From assembly GCF_000379125.1 (NCBI RefSeq), contig NZ_KB900627.1, positions 771,627 to 835,626 of the forward strand: a stretch of 64,000 nucleotides of DNA, read 5' to 3'. Under the pieces are notes generated by a model. The model was not told the DNA's origin, did no database searches, and was given only the letters and a program-made list of their open reading frames with translations. The position numbers were made by a program, and so were the translations under genes. Below are positions 47,687-56,962 of this stretch, in pieces (the stretch's first letter is position 1; every line of letters starts with the position of its first letter). Origin of the DNA: Methylosinus sp. LW4. Lineage in GTDB: Bacteria; Pseudomonadota; Alphaproteobacteria; Rhizobiales; Beijerinckiaceae.

Positions 47687-48599
47687 GGCAGTTCGCTCCA
47701 TTACAGCGGATGAGTTCTCCGCCTTCGGTGGCCTCGGTGGAGAAGACGAGGAAATGGTCGTCGAAGTAGAAGGCGCCGCTCTCGTTGCGTTCGCCGTCGA
47801 CGACGACGCCCTCGACGCATTGCGAGCCGTCGTCGGCTTCGACCTGGACGAGCGTATCCAGGCCCCGTTTGCCGGTCGGGAGATGTCGGCAGCGGCGGCG
47901 CATCGCCTCCGGCAGGCGCGAGAAAGCTTCGGCCAGTCGCGCAAGCGTGTCCTCGATGAAGATTTCGTCGAGGGTCTCGGTGACGTCGATCGTGTCGCCG
48001 AGCTCCCCGAGCCGCTCGAGGAACAGGTCTTTCGCGAGATTCGGCGGCCAAGGCTCCCAGGGGCTCATGCCGGGCGGCAGCGGCAGGGGATCGTGATCTA
48101 GCGGCTCGAGCGTGATCTGCAGGCTCGATCTTATGTCGTCGCGGCTCCAGCCGACGACATGATAGGCTTCGTTCGCCGCGGCCTGACGATCGGCGCGCTT
48201 GTGGAGGGCGTAGCTCTCGTCTGTCCACGGCGGCAGGCCATAGCGTCGGTCGACAGCGTCCTGCAGACGCCGATCGAGCTGCGCGAAGCCTTCGCCGAGA
48301 TGCGGCTTCAACGGCATGATGGGATCTATGCCGCCGACCAAGGCCTCGGTCGCGTCGTGCAATAGCTCCCGCAGTGCGTCCCGCGGCGCGAGCTTTCCTT
48401 CGCGCTTGCGCAAGGCCAGGACAGCGAGGCTGTGCTGGGCGACGCTGAGCGGCAGGTCCCAGGCGGAATATCCGCCCCAGCGGTAGGTGCGCGACAGGCC
48501 GATCGCCAGATCCTCGTCGGTCCAGGCGTCCGGCTTCGGATCGAGCAGGTCGAGCCGACCGCCCGATTGGAGCAGCATCCAGGCGCGTTGTGGTTTCAT
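47670..48599 (-). CDS. HD-domain phosphohydrolase
   Basis: This is a 309-residue protein. The first 190 residues form an HD domain of the YfbR type: AWDLPLSVAQHSLAVLALRK (first His), ELLHDATEALVGGI (HD pair, residues about 82-83) and a later Asp in KRADRQAAANEAYHVVG. Such enzymes act on nucleotides such as dNMPs. The C-terminal 110 residues are not assigned and contain GNRxESGAFYFDDHFL-like strands. The ATG overlaps the Toprim stop (ATGA), and the end overlaps the helicase start, so the three genes are translationally coupled. Confidence 0.82.
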   Translation of the reverse strand: MKPQRAWMLLQSGGRLDLLDPKPDAWTDEDLAIGLSRTYRWGGYSAWDLPLSVAQHSLAVLALRKREGKLAPRDALRELLHDATEALVGGIDPIMPLKPHLGEGFAQLDRRLQDAVDRRYGLPPWTDESYALHKRADRQAAANEAYHVVGWSRDDIRSSLQITLEPLDHDPLPLPPGMSPWEPWPPNLAKDLFLERLGELGDTIDVTETLDEIFIEDTLARLAEAFSRLPEAMRRRCRHLPTGKRGLDTLVQVEADDGSQCVEGVVVDGERNESGAFYFDDHFLVFSTEATEGGELIRCNGANCHVEIL

Positions 48600-49540
48600 T
48601 TTGCGGCTTCCTCTCTTTGTCGGAGCATGTCGTTCCAGTCGTCGTCTTCGATCGGCGGTCTCAGCCGTTCGAAGGCGACGCCGGCGGCGTCGGCGATTTC
48701 CCGATGACGCGCGGCGTAGCGATCGCCGGCGCGATCGGCGTCGGCGGCGCTGCAGAAGACGGATCCCGGGGTTCTCGCGAGGCGGGCGGCGATCGTCTCG
48801 ATCGCTGCGATCGTCTTCGGCCCCATGCCGCCGCCGGTCGCGGCGTAGAGCGTGTCGTCGCGGACGTCTTCGAATGCGGCGACGCTCAGCACATTGATCG
48901 GCGCTTCCGCGAGCACGAAGCGCGTCGGCGGCGCGGAACCGCCGGGAAGGCGGAACAGGACCTTGTCGCCGCCCTTCACCGATCCTTTGAAATCGGGACC
49001 ACGGATTTCGATATGGGTCACGGCGCCGTGATCGTCGCGATGCGCGAACCAGGCGCTGCCATAGGGGCCTTCTCTCACCGCGTCGGCGGCGCGCGCCCGT
49101 TCGAGGACGCGTCGCGGCAGCACGCGCGCGCCGGCGAGATAGCGCCACACGAGCGAACCCGGCTGCAGCCGGGGGCGTCGCTCCCAGCGCTTCGAAAGCG
49201 CGAGCGCGGGCCTCGACTCTCCTCGGGAACGCTGGAAGTTGGGAAATCGCGGGGCGACGCCGGTGAAGCGGCGCAGCACTTTACGGACCTCGCCGAAATT
49301 CAGGCGCGGCTCAAGATGCTGAACGAGATCGAAGACGTCGCCCTTCGCCTCGCTCTGCGGATCCCACCAGCCCTTGCCCTCGTGATTGACGATCAGGATT
49401 TCTCCCTCTCCGCGTCGATATTTGAGGCAACTCTTCGTGCTCTCTCGGCGGTCGAGCCGCCAGGGCGGCGTCGCGCGCTCGAGAAACGCCGCGCAATGGG
49501 TCTTCGCCCGCAGCTGTTCGATTTCCGGGTCATGGCTCAT
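48596..49540 (-). CDS. DUF3991/Toprim-domain plasmid protein
   Basis: This 314-residue protein matches plasmid primase-like proteins. The N-terminal zinc-ribbon-like part has THCAAFLERATPPWRLDRRE and KGWWDPQSEAKGDVFDLVQH. The Toprim fold follows, with VLAEAPINVLSVAAFED, ATGGGMGPKTIAAIETIAA and the DxD motif SAADADRAGDRYAARH near residue 265. It may make primers for plasmid replication or transfer. ATG 49540 follows AAAGGGACGG; the longer frame to 49945 crosses the leader element. It is the first gene of the Toprim-HD-helicase operon. Confidence 0.85.
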   Translation of the reverse strand: MSHDPEIEQLRAKTHCAAFLERATPPWRLDRRESTKSCLKYRRGEGEILIVNHEGKGWWDPQSEAKGDVFDLVQHLEPRLNFGEVRKVLRRFTGVAPRFPNFQRSRGESRPALALSKRWERRPRLQPGSLVWRYLAGARVLPRRVLERARAADAVREGPYGSAWFAHRDDHGAVTHIEIRGPDFKGSVKGGDKVLFRLPGGSAPPTRFVLAEAPINVLSVAAFEDVRDDTLYAATGGGMGPKTIAAIETIAARLARTPGSVFCSAADADRAGDRYAARHREIADAAGVAFERLRPPIEDDDWNDMLRQREEAAK

Positions 49541-49629
49541 GGCGTTCCGTCCCTTTCTCGGGTCGGGCGGAGCGGAGAGCTCGATTTCCTCTCGCTCCTT
49601 TCCCAAAACGCCATCGGCCGACCGCGAGA

Positions 49630-49696
49630 CGGCCGCGCTGCAAGGGCGCGCGGAACGCGCGGGAGCAAAGCGACGCACCCTTGTCGGCGTGGACGG
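49630..49696 (-). promoter_or_regulatory. Repeated structured leader element, copy D
   Basis: On the minus strand: CGCCGACAAGGGTGCGTCGC, TTTGCTCCCGCGCGTTCCGC, then GCGCCCTTGCAGCGCGGCCG. It has the same arms as copies A-C and is nearly the same as copy C in the middle. It ends about 90 bases before the Toprim gene. Confidence 0.55.
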
Positions 49697-49793
49697 CGCT
49701 AGCGGTAGCCATGTCCTCCCTCTCCCTTTGCTCCGGATTCCCATTCGTGATTCACTCGTGCGCGAATGCGAAGCGGCGGCGCGGAGGGCCGGC

Positions 49794-50150
49794 ATGGCGG
49801 CGATGGACGAGATCGCGATTGCGTTGCAGGGCCGAAATCCGGAGGCGAACCGCCATCGTTCCTGGCGCGTCGAGGCCGGGCGCGATCTGTTCGGAGCCTG
49901 GATCGTGCGCGTCTCCTTCGGCCGGATCGGCTGCGGGGGCCGCACATTCGCCCGCGAATTCGGATCGGAGGACGAGGCGCACGCCTATGTGCGCGACGGG
50001 TTACGTCGCCGGAAAGGCGCGGTTCGGCGCTGCGGGGTCGAATATCGCGTCGTCGACGCCTCGCCCGCGGCGCGGCCTCTCTTGGCGACGGTCAGATTAT
50101 CGAGCGGCCAAAAGCCCTCGGAAGCGGCCGAGCCCCGCCATGAAGAGTGA
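49794..50150 (+). CDS. WGR-domain protein
   Basis: This 118-residue protein is mainly one WGR domain: SWRVEAGRDLFGAWIVRVSF, GRIGCGGRTFAREFGSEDEA, then AYVRDGLRRRKG. WGR domains bind nucleic acids, and small plasmid proteins of this type are common. The start is ATG 49794 with GGAGGG six bases upstream; GTG 49758 is an alternative. Its end overlaps the start of the recD2-like gene by 11 bases. It is divergent from the Toprim operon. Confidence 0.75.
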   Translation: MAAMDEIAIALQGRNPEANRHRSWRVEAGRDLFGAWIVRVSFGRIGCGGRTFAREFGSEDEAHAYVRDGLRRRKGAVRRCGVEYRVVDASPAARPLLATVRLSSGQKPSEAAEPRHEE

Positions 50151-52304
50151 GCAGCCGTCGCAAAGCGGCGCTTCGCGGGAAACGCTCGTCGGCTCGGTCG
50201 AGCGCGTGACGTTCCACAATGAGGAGAATGGGTTCGCGGTCCTGAAGGTCAAAGCCCGCGGCCGGTCGTCGGACACGCCGCGTCGATTTCCGCGGGCGAA
50301 TATATTCACGCCGTCGGCGTCTGGATCAACGACCGCACCCATGGTTTTCAATTCAAAGCGGATTTTCTCAAGACCACCCCGCCGACGACCGCGGCGGGCA
50401 TCGAAAAATATCTCGGCTCCGGCATGGTCCGGGGCATAGGCCCCAAGCTCGCCGCGAGAATTGTCGCCGCTTTCGGCGTGGCGACCTTCGAAACCATCGA
50501 AGCGACCCCGGAAAGACTGAAGGAGGTCTCGGGCATCGGAGAGTTCCGCGCCAAAAGAATCGCCGCCGGCTGGGCCGAGCAGAAGGCCGTGCGCGACATT
50601 ATGGTGTTCCTGCACGCGCATGGCGTCGGAACCTCGCGCGCGGTGCGCATCTTCAAGACCTATGGCTTCGACGCCATCCAGGTGATGACCGAAGATCCCT
50701 ATCGGCTCGCCCGCGACATTCGCGGGATCGGCTTTCGCACGGCCGACGCCATGGCCATGAAGATGGGCGTCGGGAAAGAGGCGCCGCTGCGCGCCGGCGT
50801 GTCCTTCGCGCTGCAGGAGGCGACCGACGACGGTCACTGCGGGCTTCCGGTCGAGAGCCTGCTCACCCTGGCGGTCAAGCTGCTCGATGTCGACAAGGCG
50901 ATCGTGCGGACGGCGCTCGATCACGAGCTCGCCGGCGCGGAAGTCGTCGGCGACACGATCGGCGGCGCGCCCTGCGTCTTCCTGCGCGGGCTACACACGG
51001 CGGAGCGCGGCGTCGCCGAGCGGCTACGAGCCTTGGCCTCCGGCGCGCCGCCCTGGCCGCGGATCGATGTGGAAAGAGCCGCCCCCTGGGTCGAGAAGCG
51101 GACGGGCAAGACCCTCGCGCCCTCGCAGCGCGCCGCGATCGAGATGGCGCTCCGCTCCAAAGTCGCCGTGATCACCGGCGGTCCTGGCGTCGGCAAGACG
51201 ACCTTGCTCGATGCGATTCTGCGCATCCTCATCGCCAAGGGAACGAAAATTCTGCTCGCCGCCCCGACCGGCCGCGCGGCCAAGCGCATGGCCGAACAGA
51301 CCCGCATCGAGGCGAAGACCATTCACCGCCTGCTGGAGATCGATCCCAAGACAGGCGGATTTCGACGGGGGCCGGACAATCCTCTCGACTGCGATCTTCT
51401 CGTCGTCGACGAGACCAGCATGGTCGACATCTCGCTCATGTATGCGCTCACCAAGGCCATCCCCGGGCCATCGGCGCTCTTGCTGGTCGGCGACGTCGAT
51501 CAATTGCCGTCGGTCGGACCGGGTCAGGTGCTGGCGGACATCATCGAATCGGGAGCCGTCCCGGTCGCGCGCCTGACCGAAGTGTTCCGGCAAGCCGCCA
51601 AAAGCCGCATCATCGTCAACGCCCATCGGATCAATCGCGGCGACATGCCGCAACTGCCGACGCGAGGGGAGGAGTCGGATTTCTGGTTCGTCGACGCTGA
51701 CGATCCCGAGAAGGGAGCGGCCAAGGTGGTGGAGATCGTGCGCGACCGAATTCCACGGCGTTTCGGCCTCGACCCGATCCGCGACATCCAAGTGCTCTGT
51801 CCGATGCAGCGCGGCTCGCTCGGGGCGCGAGCGCTCAATGTCGATCTGCAGAAAGCCCTCAATCCCGACCCGCCGGCGAAGGTGGAGAAATTCGGATCGA
51901 TCTTCGCGCCGGGCGACAAGGTCATGCAGACCGAGAATGATTACGATCGCGACGTGTTCAACGGCGACCTCGGAACCGTCGTGCGCATCGACGAGGTCGA
52001 GGGCGCGCTCGTCGCGAGCTTCGATGGCCGCGATGTGGAATATCCGTTCGGCGAGCTCGACGCCCTGGTCCCGGCCTATGCAACCACGATCCACAAGTCG
52101 CAGGGTTCGGAATATCCTGCCGTGGTCATCACGTTGGCTACCCAGCATTACACCATGCTGGCGCGCAATCTCGTCTATACGGCGGTCACGCGCGGCAAGC
52201 GTCTCGTCGTTCTCGTCGGTCAGCGCCGGGCGCTGGCGATCGCAGTGAGAAGCGGCGCGGGCAGAAAGAGATGGACGAAGTTGAGGGAGTGGTTGAAGGT
52301 TTGA
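50140..52304 (+). pseudogene. recD2: RecD2-type helicase with a frame disruption near the N-terminus
   Basis: From ATG 50140 the RecD2 start is clear (ETLVGSVERVTFHNEENGFA). After KVKARG at about 50262 the homologous reading moves to another frame (GHAASISAGEYIHAVGVWIN) and stays open to 52304. A short deletion of about 14-16 bases would explain this. The main part has helix-hairpin-helix repeats (GIGPKLAARIVAAFG), Walker A TGGPGVGKTTLL, DETSMVD, GDVDQLPSVGPGQVL and YATTIHKSQGSEYP, VYTAVTRGKR. Translation could restart at ATG 50424 to give 626 residues, so helicase activity may remain. It overlaps the WGR gene. Confidence 0.8.
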
Positions 52305-52383
52305 AATCGACCACCGACGTGGCGCACCGGCGAAAAGCACGAGACCCCGGGCCCTGCGTCAGGGACAGCAACGAGACGGGCGC

Positions 52384-52656
52384 ATGAAAACGCAAGACAT
52401 GAACGAGAGCGCCCCGCCGACCAACGACAACGGGGCGACGACCGTGACCTCGGGACGCCGAGCGATGCGCGCCAGCCCGCAGGCCGAAGCGCGCGGCATC
52501 GAGGTCGTGCGCCTCCACCAAAGGCTGGAGGATTGGCGCGATTGCCGTCGTCTCGCCGACGCCGAGAGGTGGCCTGCGCTCGCATACGAAATCATCTGCA
52601 TCGAGATTCACGCGCTGGAACGGGACATCGCCCGACGCGTCGGTGAATTATATTGA
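52384..52656 (+). CDS. Hypothetical protein, 90 residues
   Basis: This small charged protein has helical RGIEVVRLHQRLEDWRDCRR and YEIICIEIHALERDIARRVG. It has no known domain. It follows the recD2-like gene by 79 bp on the same strand. A CCCTGCGTCAGGG hairpin and a weak GAGACGGG site lie before ATG 52384. It may be part of the WGR-recD2 operon. Confidence 0.5.
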   Translation: MKTQDMNESAPPTNDNGATTVTSGRRAMRASPQAEARGIEVVRLHQRLEDWRDCRRLADAERWPALAYEIICIEIHALERDIARRVGELY

Positions 52657-53037
52657 GGCGCGACGCGACGGGTAGACCCGACAGGCCAGAGCGCCTGTCG
52701 CGCCGCGGATCGGGCGGCCGCTCGGACCCGGGCTTTGGCGAGGGGCGCCGGGCCTAGCCGCGACAGTCGACCGCGGTCACGGGCACCGACATCGGGCGCG
52801 CATGGGACGCGCGGAGCTTCGCGGAATGGAGTGGTTATGGAACCTTGCGCAACGTCTACCCTTTTGCAAGGTCGCCGATTTGGTCGCCCCGGCCGCACTC
52901 TCCTGTGGGCAACCGCTCCGATATCGTAAATCAGCGACCAATGTCGCCTTGCCGAGCGTATCCTCACAGTGGAAGAATCCTGTTCGGACGCCCCAAATGA
53001 GCAGAGAGACACCGTACCTTTTCGATGGACACCCAAC
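52657..53037. other. No gene recognised
   Basis: This GC-rich stretch of about 380 bases contains a possible hairpin near the start (GCGCGAC and complementary GTCGCGC, about 52665-52710) that may end the recD2 operon, but it lacks a T-run. A change to lower GC near 52840 marks the entry to the nuclease/CRISPR region. Confidence 0.4.
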
Positions 53038-54164
53038 CCATGGCCCTCGTGGAGCTGTTGTCCACGAGGGCCATGGAAGAAGTGCGCGGATATAACGAAA
53101 ACACCATTCTAAACACGCCGGTCGAAGACTTAATTGAAGAGCTTGTCGAGAAATATAAGCCGGACGTTCCGGCCATCAACGCTGAGAACACCTACGTCAG
53201 CGAGAAGGAAAACAAGCGCGAGGAACAGTGGCGCGATGATTTCGGTTGGAGCCGCGGCGGATCGCGGACGGTCACGGAGAATCTGGTGACGTTCCACGTT
53301 TCGTTCACCGGAGACGCCACCCTCTTCACCTTGTCGCCCCGTAGTCGTTCGATTCCCGGCCCCCAGGCATCGGTCAATGGCCGTGAGCTTCTGATCACCA
53401 TGGTGGCCGACAGGAACACGCCGGAGACGATGAAGGCAGCCTTCAACGAAACGATAATGAGCATCAACCAGCACCTCGCCACCATGCGGAACGACTTCCG
53501 CAACGTGGCCGCTCATTTCGAAGGCCCTGCCCGTCAGTACTTGGAGCAACGCCGAGCGACGATCCTGCAGAATAAGAACACTGTTTCTGCGCTTGGCTTC
53601 CCCATGAAGCGTCGAGAGAGAGCGCCTACAACCTATATAGTGCGCCAGAGGTGCGGAGAAAGATTACCCAAGTTCGTCCTGCCACGACCGCGCCTTTCAA
53701 GCCTGAGCCGACGCTGGACGAGGCGGAATACACGCACATCCTCGGAATCATCGACAACATGACGAAGGTGATGGAGCGGAGCCCGCACACGTTCGCCAAA
53801 ATGGGCGAAGAGGACAATCCGGCAGCACTACCTCGTGCAGCTGAACGGTCAATATGTGGGGAACGCTACCGGCGAGACGTTCAACGCCACCGGGAAGACC
53901 GACATCCTCATCCGGTCGGAAGGCCAGAACATCTTCATCGCCGAATGCAAATTCTGGCACGGCGAGAAGGGATTTGTCGATACGGTTAGCCAGCTCCTAT
54001 CCTATGTGACGTGGCGGGACACCAAGACCGCCGTTGTGATCTTCAACCGCAATAAGAACCTAAGTGGCGTGATCCAACCCGTCCCGGAAAGTGCGGTCCT
54101 CGAAGCGGTGAAAAAGCTGAACGCCCCTTACACCCCCCTAGCGGAACAGCCCGACGACGCGTAG
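53025..54164 (+). pseudogene. PD-(D/E)XK nuclease-like protein gene, two frameshifts
   Basis: Three consecutive frames together make a protein of about 375 residues. Part 1 (to about 53630) has ENTILNTPVEDLIEELVEKY and KENKREEQWRDDFGWSRGGS. Part 2 (53640-53815) has EPTLDEAEYTHILGIIDNMT. Part 3 (53815-54164) has TGKTDILIRSEGQNIFIAEC followed by KFWHGEKGF, a nuclease motif with Asp and Glu-x-Lys. The first break is an extra TA in TATATA near 53636; the second is near 53812. The start is ATG 53025 or 53073. Placement beside Cascade genes suggests a defence role, but that is inference. Confidence 0.6.
53038..53076. repeat. 16-bp perfect inverted repeat over the nuclease gene start
   Basis: CCATGGCCCTCGTGGA (53038-53053) and TCCACGAGGGCCATGG (53061-53076) are exact complements separated by 7 bases. 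The right arm contains the ATG that is a likely start (53073), so the hairpin could hide the start or ribosome site in mRNA. There is no T-run to suggest a terminator. Confidence 0.7.
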
Positions 54165-54236
54165 TCACGAATAAGAACGGTTAGTGTGCTTGCAACTCGG
54201 CGAGCCCTCAACGGCAAATAAGGAGGAATCCTTTAC

Positions 54237-54265
54237 CTGTTCATCCCCGCGCCTGCGGGGAACGT
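54237..54265 (-). CRISPR. Orphan type I-E CRISPR repeat
   Basis: A single 29-bp unit on the minus strand, core GTTCCCCGCAGGCGCGGGGA followed by TGAAC, differs from the second repeat of the array near 63.8 kb at four positions. It lies about 170 bp past the 3' end of the Cascade operon and in the operon's orientation, where an array would normally begin. No second repeat follows within spacer distance. Confidence 0.75.
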
Positions 54266-54345
54266 TCTCAGAAACGCATGGAAACTCATTTTTCTTCAAG
54301 ATGTTAAAGGCGCGCCGTTGTTGGTGCAGGGCCGTCGGGTGCCTG

Positions 54346-54402
54346 CGCAGCGGCATCTCGGCGTCAATCGCATCCGTCTTCGCCCGCCGATCCACTGGCA
54401 GG
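54346..54402 (-). pseudogene. IS110-family transposase scrap
   Basis: A short minus-strand frame reads LPVDRRAKTDAIDAEMPLR, close to the 'RRAKTDxIDAExL' motif of IS110 DEDD transposases. Only about 19 codons match. It occupies the place between casE and the orphan repeat where cas1 and cas2 would be expected. Confidence 0.4.
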
Positions 54403-54438
54403 CACTACGTCTGCCTCAGTCTTTTTCCGAAGGTTCGT

Positions 54439-55170
54439 TCATCGCACACGCCGAATCAGCATGAGCCCGCAGCCGAACGCCCGAGCGCGTCCGAAGCCCC
54501 GTGCGAGATTGTCGAGGAAAAGCTCAGGCTCGATGACAGTGAGAAACCCGTCAAAGGAGAGAACCGAAGTGGAGATCGTCTCTCTGCGAGCGACGGCGCG
54601 CACTCGGACGATATCCCGGTCGATCTCAATCTGACGATAACCGTCGATTTTCAACGCATCTGCCGGTGAAATCTCGAATCCCGCCCGTGCGCCTTGGCTT
54701 TCGAGCCAGCGTCGGCCTTCCGCTTCGATAATCTGTAGGCGCATCGAAGGGCGCTCCTCTCGCGGAACCGTCGCGAGTGAGTGCATCACGACATCATCGC
54801 GGCGTCGGACTTTTTTTCCATCGACAATACGCCAGTGCGTCACAGCCGGATTGGCGAGAAGCGAGAAGCTGAGCCGATCGCCTTTTTCGAGGGCCGGCGC
54901 AAACTCCTTTGTCTCGACGTTGAAGAGTGGCGAATCTTGATCTGGCAGACGATGCGATAGGACGAGGAAGCGCGTCGCCGGTGCGCCGAGATCCTCGCGC
55001 CGATACAAGAAGTCTCGCGTCGCGTTCCGATCCCCCGCGAATAGAGACCAGATGAGGCGATGATCGACATGCAATCGCGCCGCGGGGTCGGTCGGCGCGA
55101 GGACCGGTGCGACGGCCTCGAGGCTTGGCACGCTTTTCAGCGTCGCGCGGGAAAGAAAGAGCGGCGTCAT
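54439..55170 (-). CDS. casE: Cas6e/CasE crRNA endoribonuclease
   Basis: This 243-residue RAMP endonuclease cuts the type I-E pre-crRNA and stays on its 3' hairpin. It has the N-terminal TPLFLSRATLK strand, HVDHRLIWSLFAGD with the catalytic-type His, and FLYRREDLG. The C-terminal Gly-rich loop is GFGRARAFGCGLMLIRRV. The start is ATG 55170, overlapping the cas5 stop (ATGA). It is the last gene of the Cascade operon here. Confidence 0.93.
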   Translation of the reverse strand: MTPLFLSRATLKSVPSLEAVAPVLAPTDPAARLHVDHRLIWSLFAGDRNATRDFLYRREDLGAPATRFLVLSHRLPDQDSPLFNVETKEFAPALEKGDRLSFSLLANPAVTHWRIVDGKKVRRRDDVVMHSLATVPREERPSMRLQIIEAEGRRWLESQGARAGFEISPADALKIDGYRQIEIDRDIVRVRAVARRETISTSVLSFDGFLTVIEPELFLDNLARGFGRARAFGCGLMLIRRVR

Positions 55171-55892
55171 CGCGGGACTTTGCCCCACGATGTGACTACA
55201 TGTTCGTCGCGCAGATCGAAACGCCAGAGCTTGCGATCCAGGACGACATCGCGGCGCGTTTCGACGCATGTCGCGTTATTCGGAAACCCAGTGAAATAGT
55301 CGTCCAACGCAATTTCGCCGTCGCGTTCGAAATAATGGGCGTAAGCGTCTGGACGCCTTCGGCGACGATCATATTCGGCGAGCGCATCCACCAGCGTCTC
55401 CGCTTCGACGAGAAGCGGATCGGGAGGCAAACCGAGTGGACAGGATTTACGGCCTAGATAGAGCGTGAACACGGGCTTGCGTAATGCCTGCTCCAGACTC
55501 TCAAGCGTGAACAGGCTCTGTTCTAATGCTCCGCATGCGATGAGGAAGGCGCAATCGGCGCGGTAGTCCCGCCGCGAGAGGATTGTGTTGCGCTTGCCTG
55601 CGAGTTCTTCGCGCCGCGTCGCCCACGTCGTGCCTTTGCGCGTCGGTGGCGTCTGCGTGGTGTGATAATCGACGATCAACGGGCCGAGGCGATCACGGCG
55701 CGAGGCGAAGGCGAGCGCAGCGGCAAACTCAGCTTGGCGGGGGTCGGCGCGCTCGAGGCCGAGCGCCGCGCCGAGCAGGCCCGCCAGCGCGGAATGGCTG
55801 GGCCGCGCGCCCGTCTCGCGTCGCTCGCCAACAGCAACGTCGCCGAAAGAGCCGAGTGGCGCCACGAGCTGAAAGAGGAGAAGCTTTCGCAT
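55167..55892 (-). CDS. casD: Cas5e/CasD Cascade subunit
   Basis: This 241-residue RAMP protein caps the crRNA 5' handle. It opens LLLFQLVAPLGSFGDVAVGE, then RPSHSALAGLLGAALGLER, with the type I-E DYHTTQTP and the C-terminal FTLYLGRKSCPLGLPP. The start is shared with the Cas7 stop (TAATG). Length is typical for I-E Cas5. Confidence 0.93.
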   Translation of the reverse strand: MRKLLLFQLVAPLGSFGDVAVGERRETGARPSHSALAGLLGAALGLERADPRQAEFAAALAFASRRDRLGPLIVDYHTTQTPPTRKGTTWATRREELAGKRNTILSRRDYRADCAFLIACGALEQSLFTLESLEQALRKPVFTLYLGRKSCPLGLPPDPLLVEAETLVDALAEYDRRRRRPDAYAHYFERDGEIALDDYFTGFPNNATCVETRRDVVLDRKLWRFDLRDEHVVTSWGKVPR

Positions 55893-56962
55893 TACAGCGC
55901 CTCACTAGCGAAGCCGACAATCTCGGCGAGCGACCCCTCGCCCGTGAGAGCGTTCATCCGTCGTTCGACGACGCCCTCGTGGCCATAAACGGCGGCGAAA
56001 TTTTCCCGCGTCTCCACGAGCTTTTCGATCGAGGCATTCAGAAAATCCAACTCTTTCGCGACGCGCTCGATCGGCTGCAGAAAGGCGCCGGCCAGCGTGC
56101 GCGGCGCGGCGTCGCCGCGTTCCGCCAGAATAAAATGCGCGCGCGCAAAACTGGCGAAGCTCGCGGATTTGCCGCGTGGACCAATGGTAGCGCTCGCACG
56201 GATCAGCGCCTCGATCGCCTTCTTCGCCACCTCGGCGTCACCGCCGAGATTTTTCAGCAGCAGCGCACGATCGATGTTAATGTAAAGGTAGAACACGCCG
56301 GCGCCGAAGCCTGTCTCGCCGATGAAGCCGGCGCCAGCGTCCTCCGCATTTGTCTTGAGATCGTCGACCGCGGTGTAGTAATCCTCGTCGACGACGACTT
56401 TATGCGTGGTGACGGCGTGGGCGACCTGCACCGCCGCCTCGCGATTGAAATCCGGGCTATCGGTGAGCATGCGTCCGAACATGGCGATGTCAGCCGCCGT
56501 ATCGGTCTTACGCAAGAGCACCTCTGCAAGAGCCTTTTTCTCTCCGATGGCGCGTTCTCCCGCGGCGCGGGACTCAGCGTAGACGATCGCGGCCGCGCGT
56601 TCCTCGGGTGAGATGAAGGCGAGCTGCTCCGTGAATTCGGGTTTGGGATCGTTTTCGCGTTTCACCTTGCCAAAGGCCGACGCGACCTCGCGGGCGATCT
56701 CCATGGCTTTAGCCTCATCGAGCCTCCCGCGCAAATGATCGAGAACGACGGAGCCGATCCGCTGCGTGCGGTCGCCGAGATGCTGCGCGAGCACGTCATG
56801 TGCGATGTCACTCGTACGCCAAGCGCGTTTCAAGGATTGGCTCGACACACGCAGCCGTGTGGCACCGCCGATGACCGCGGTCTTGGGTTTGCCCGTGTCG
56901 TCGCGGTTGAGGTTTGACGGCGGATAAAATGTCAGCAGATGCAACTGAACGAACCGGTTCAT
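55892..56962 (-). CDS. casC: Cas7e/CasC Cascade backbone subunit
   Basis: This 356-residue protein polymerises along the crRNA. The N-terminus FVQLHLLTFYPPSNLNRDDT and GGATRLRVSSQSLKRAWRTS are the hallmark of type I-E Cas7. GAGFIGETGFGAGVFYLYIN and RAHFILAERGDAAPRTL follow. The ATGA start overlaps casB. No frame problem is seen. Confidence 0.95.
   Translation of the reverse strand: MNRFVQLHLLTFYPPSNLNRDDTGKPKTAVIGGATRLRVSSQSLKRAWRTSDIAHDVLAQHLGDRTQRIGSVVLDHLRGRLDEAKAMEIAREVASAFGKVKRENDPKPEFTEQLAFISPEERAAAIVYAESRAAGERAIGEKKALAEVLLRKTDTAADIAMFGRMLTDSPDFNREAAVQVAHAVTTHKVVVDEDYYTAVDDLKTNAEDAGAGFIGETGFGAGVFYLYINIDRALLLKNLGGDAEVAKKAIEALIRASATIGPRGKSASFASFARAHFILAERGDAAPRTLAGAFLQPIERVAKELDFLNASIEKLVETRENFAAVYGHEGVVERRMNALTGEGSLAEIVGFASEAL

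Noticed and set aside
54165..54438. cas1 or cas2 downstream of casE
   Set aside because: Only an IS110-like scrap and one repeat are present; no Cas1 or Cas2 motif.
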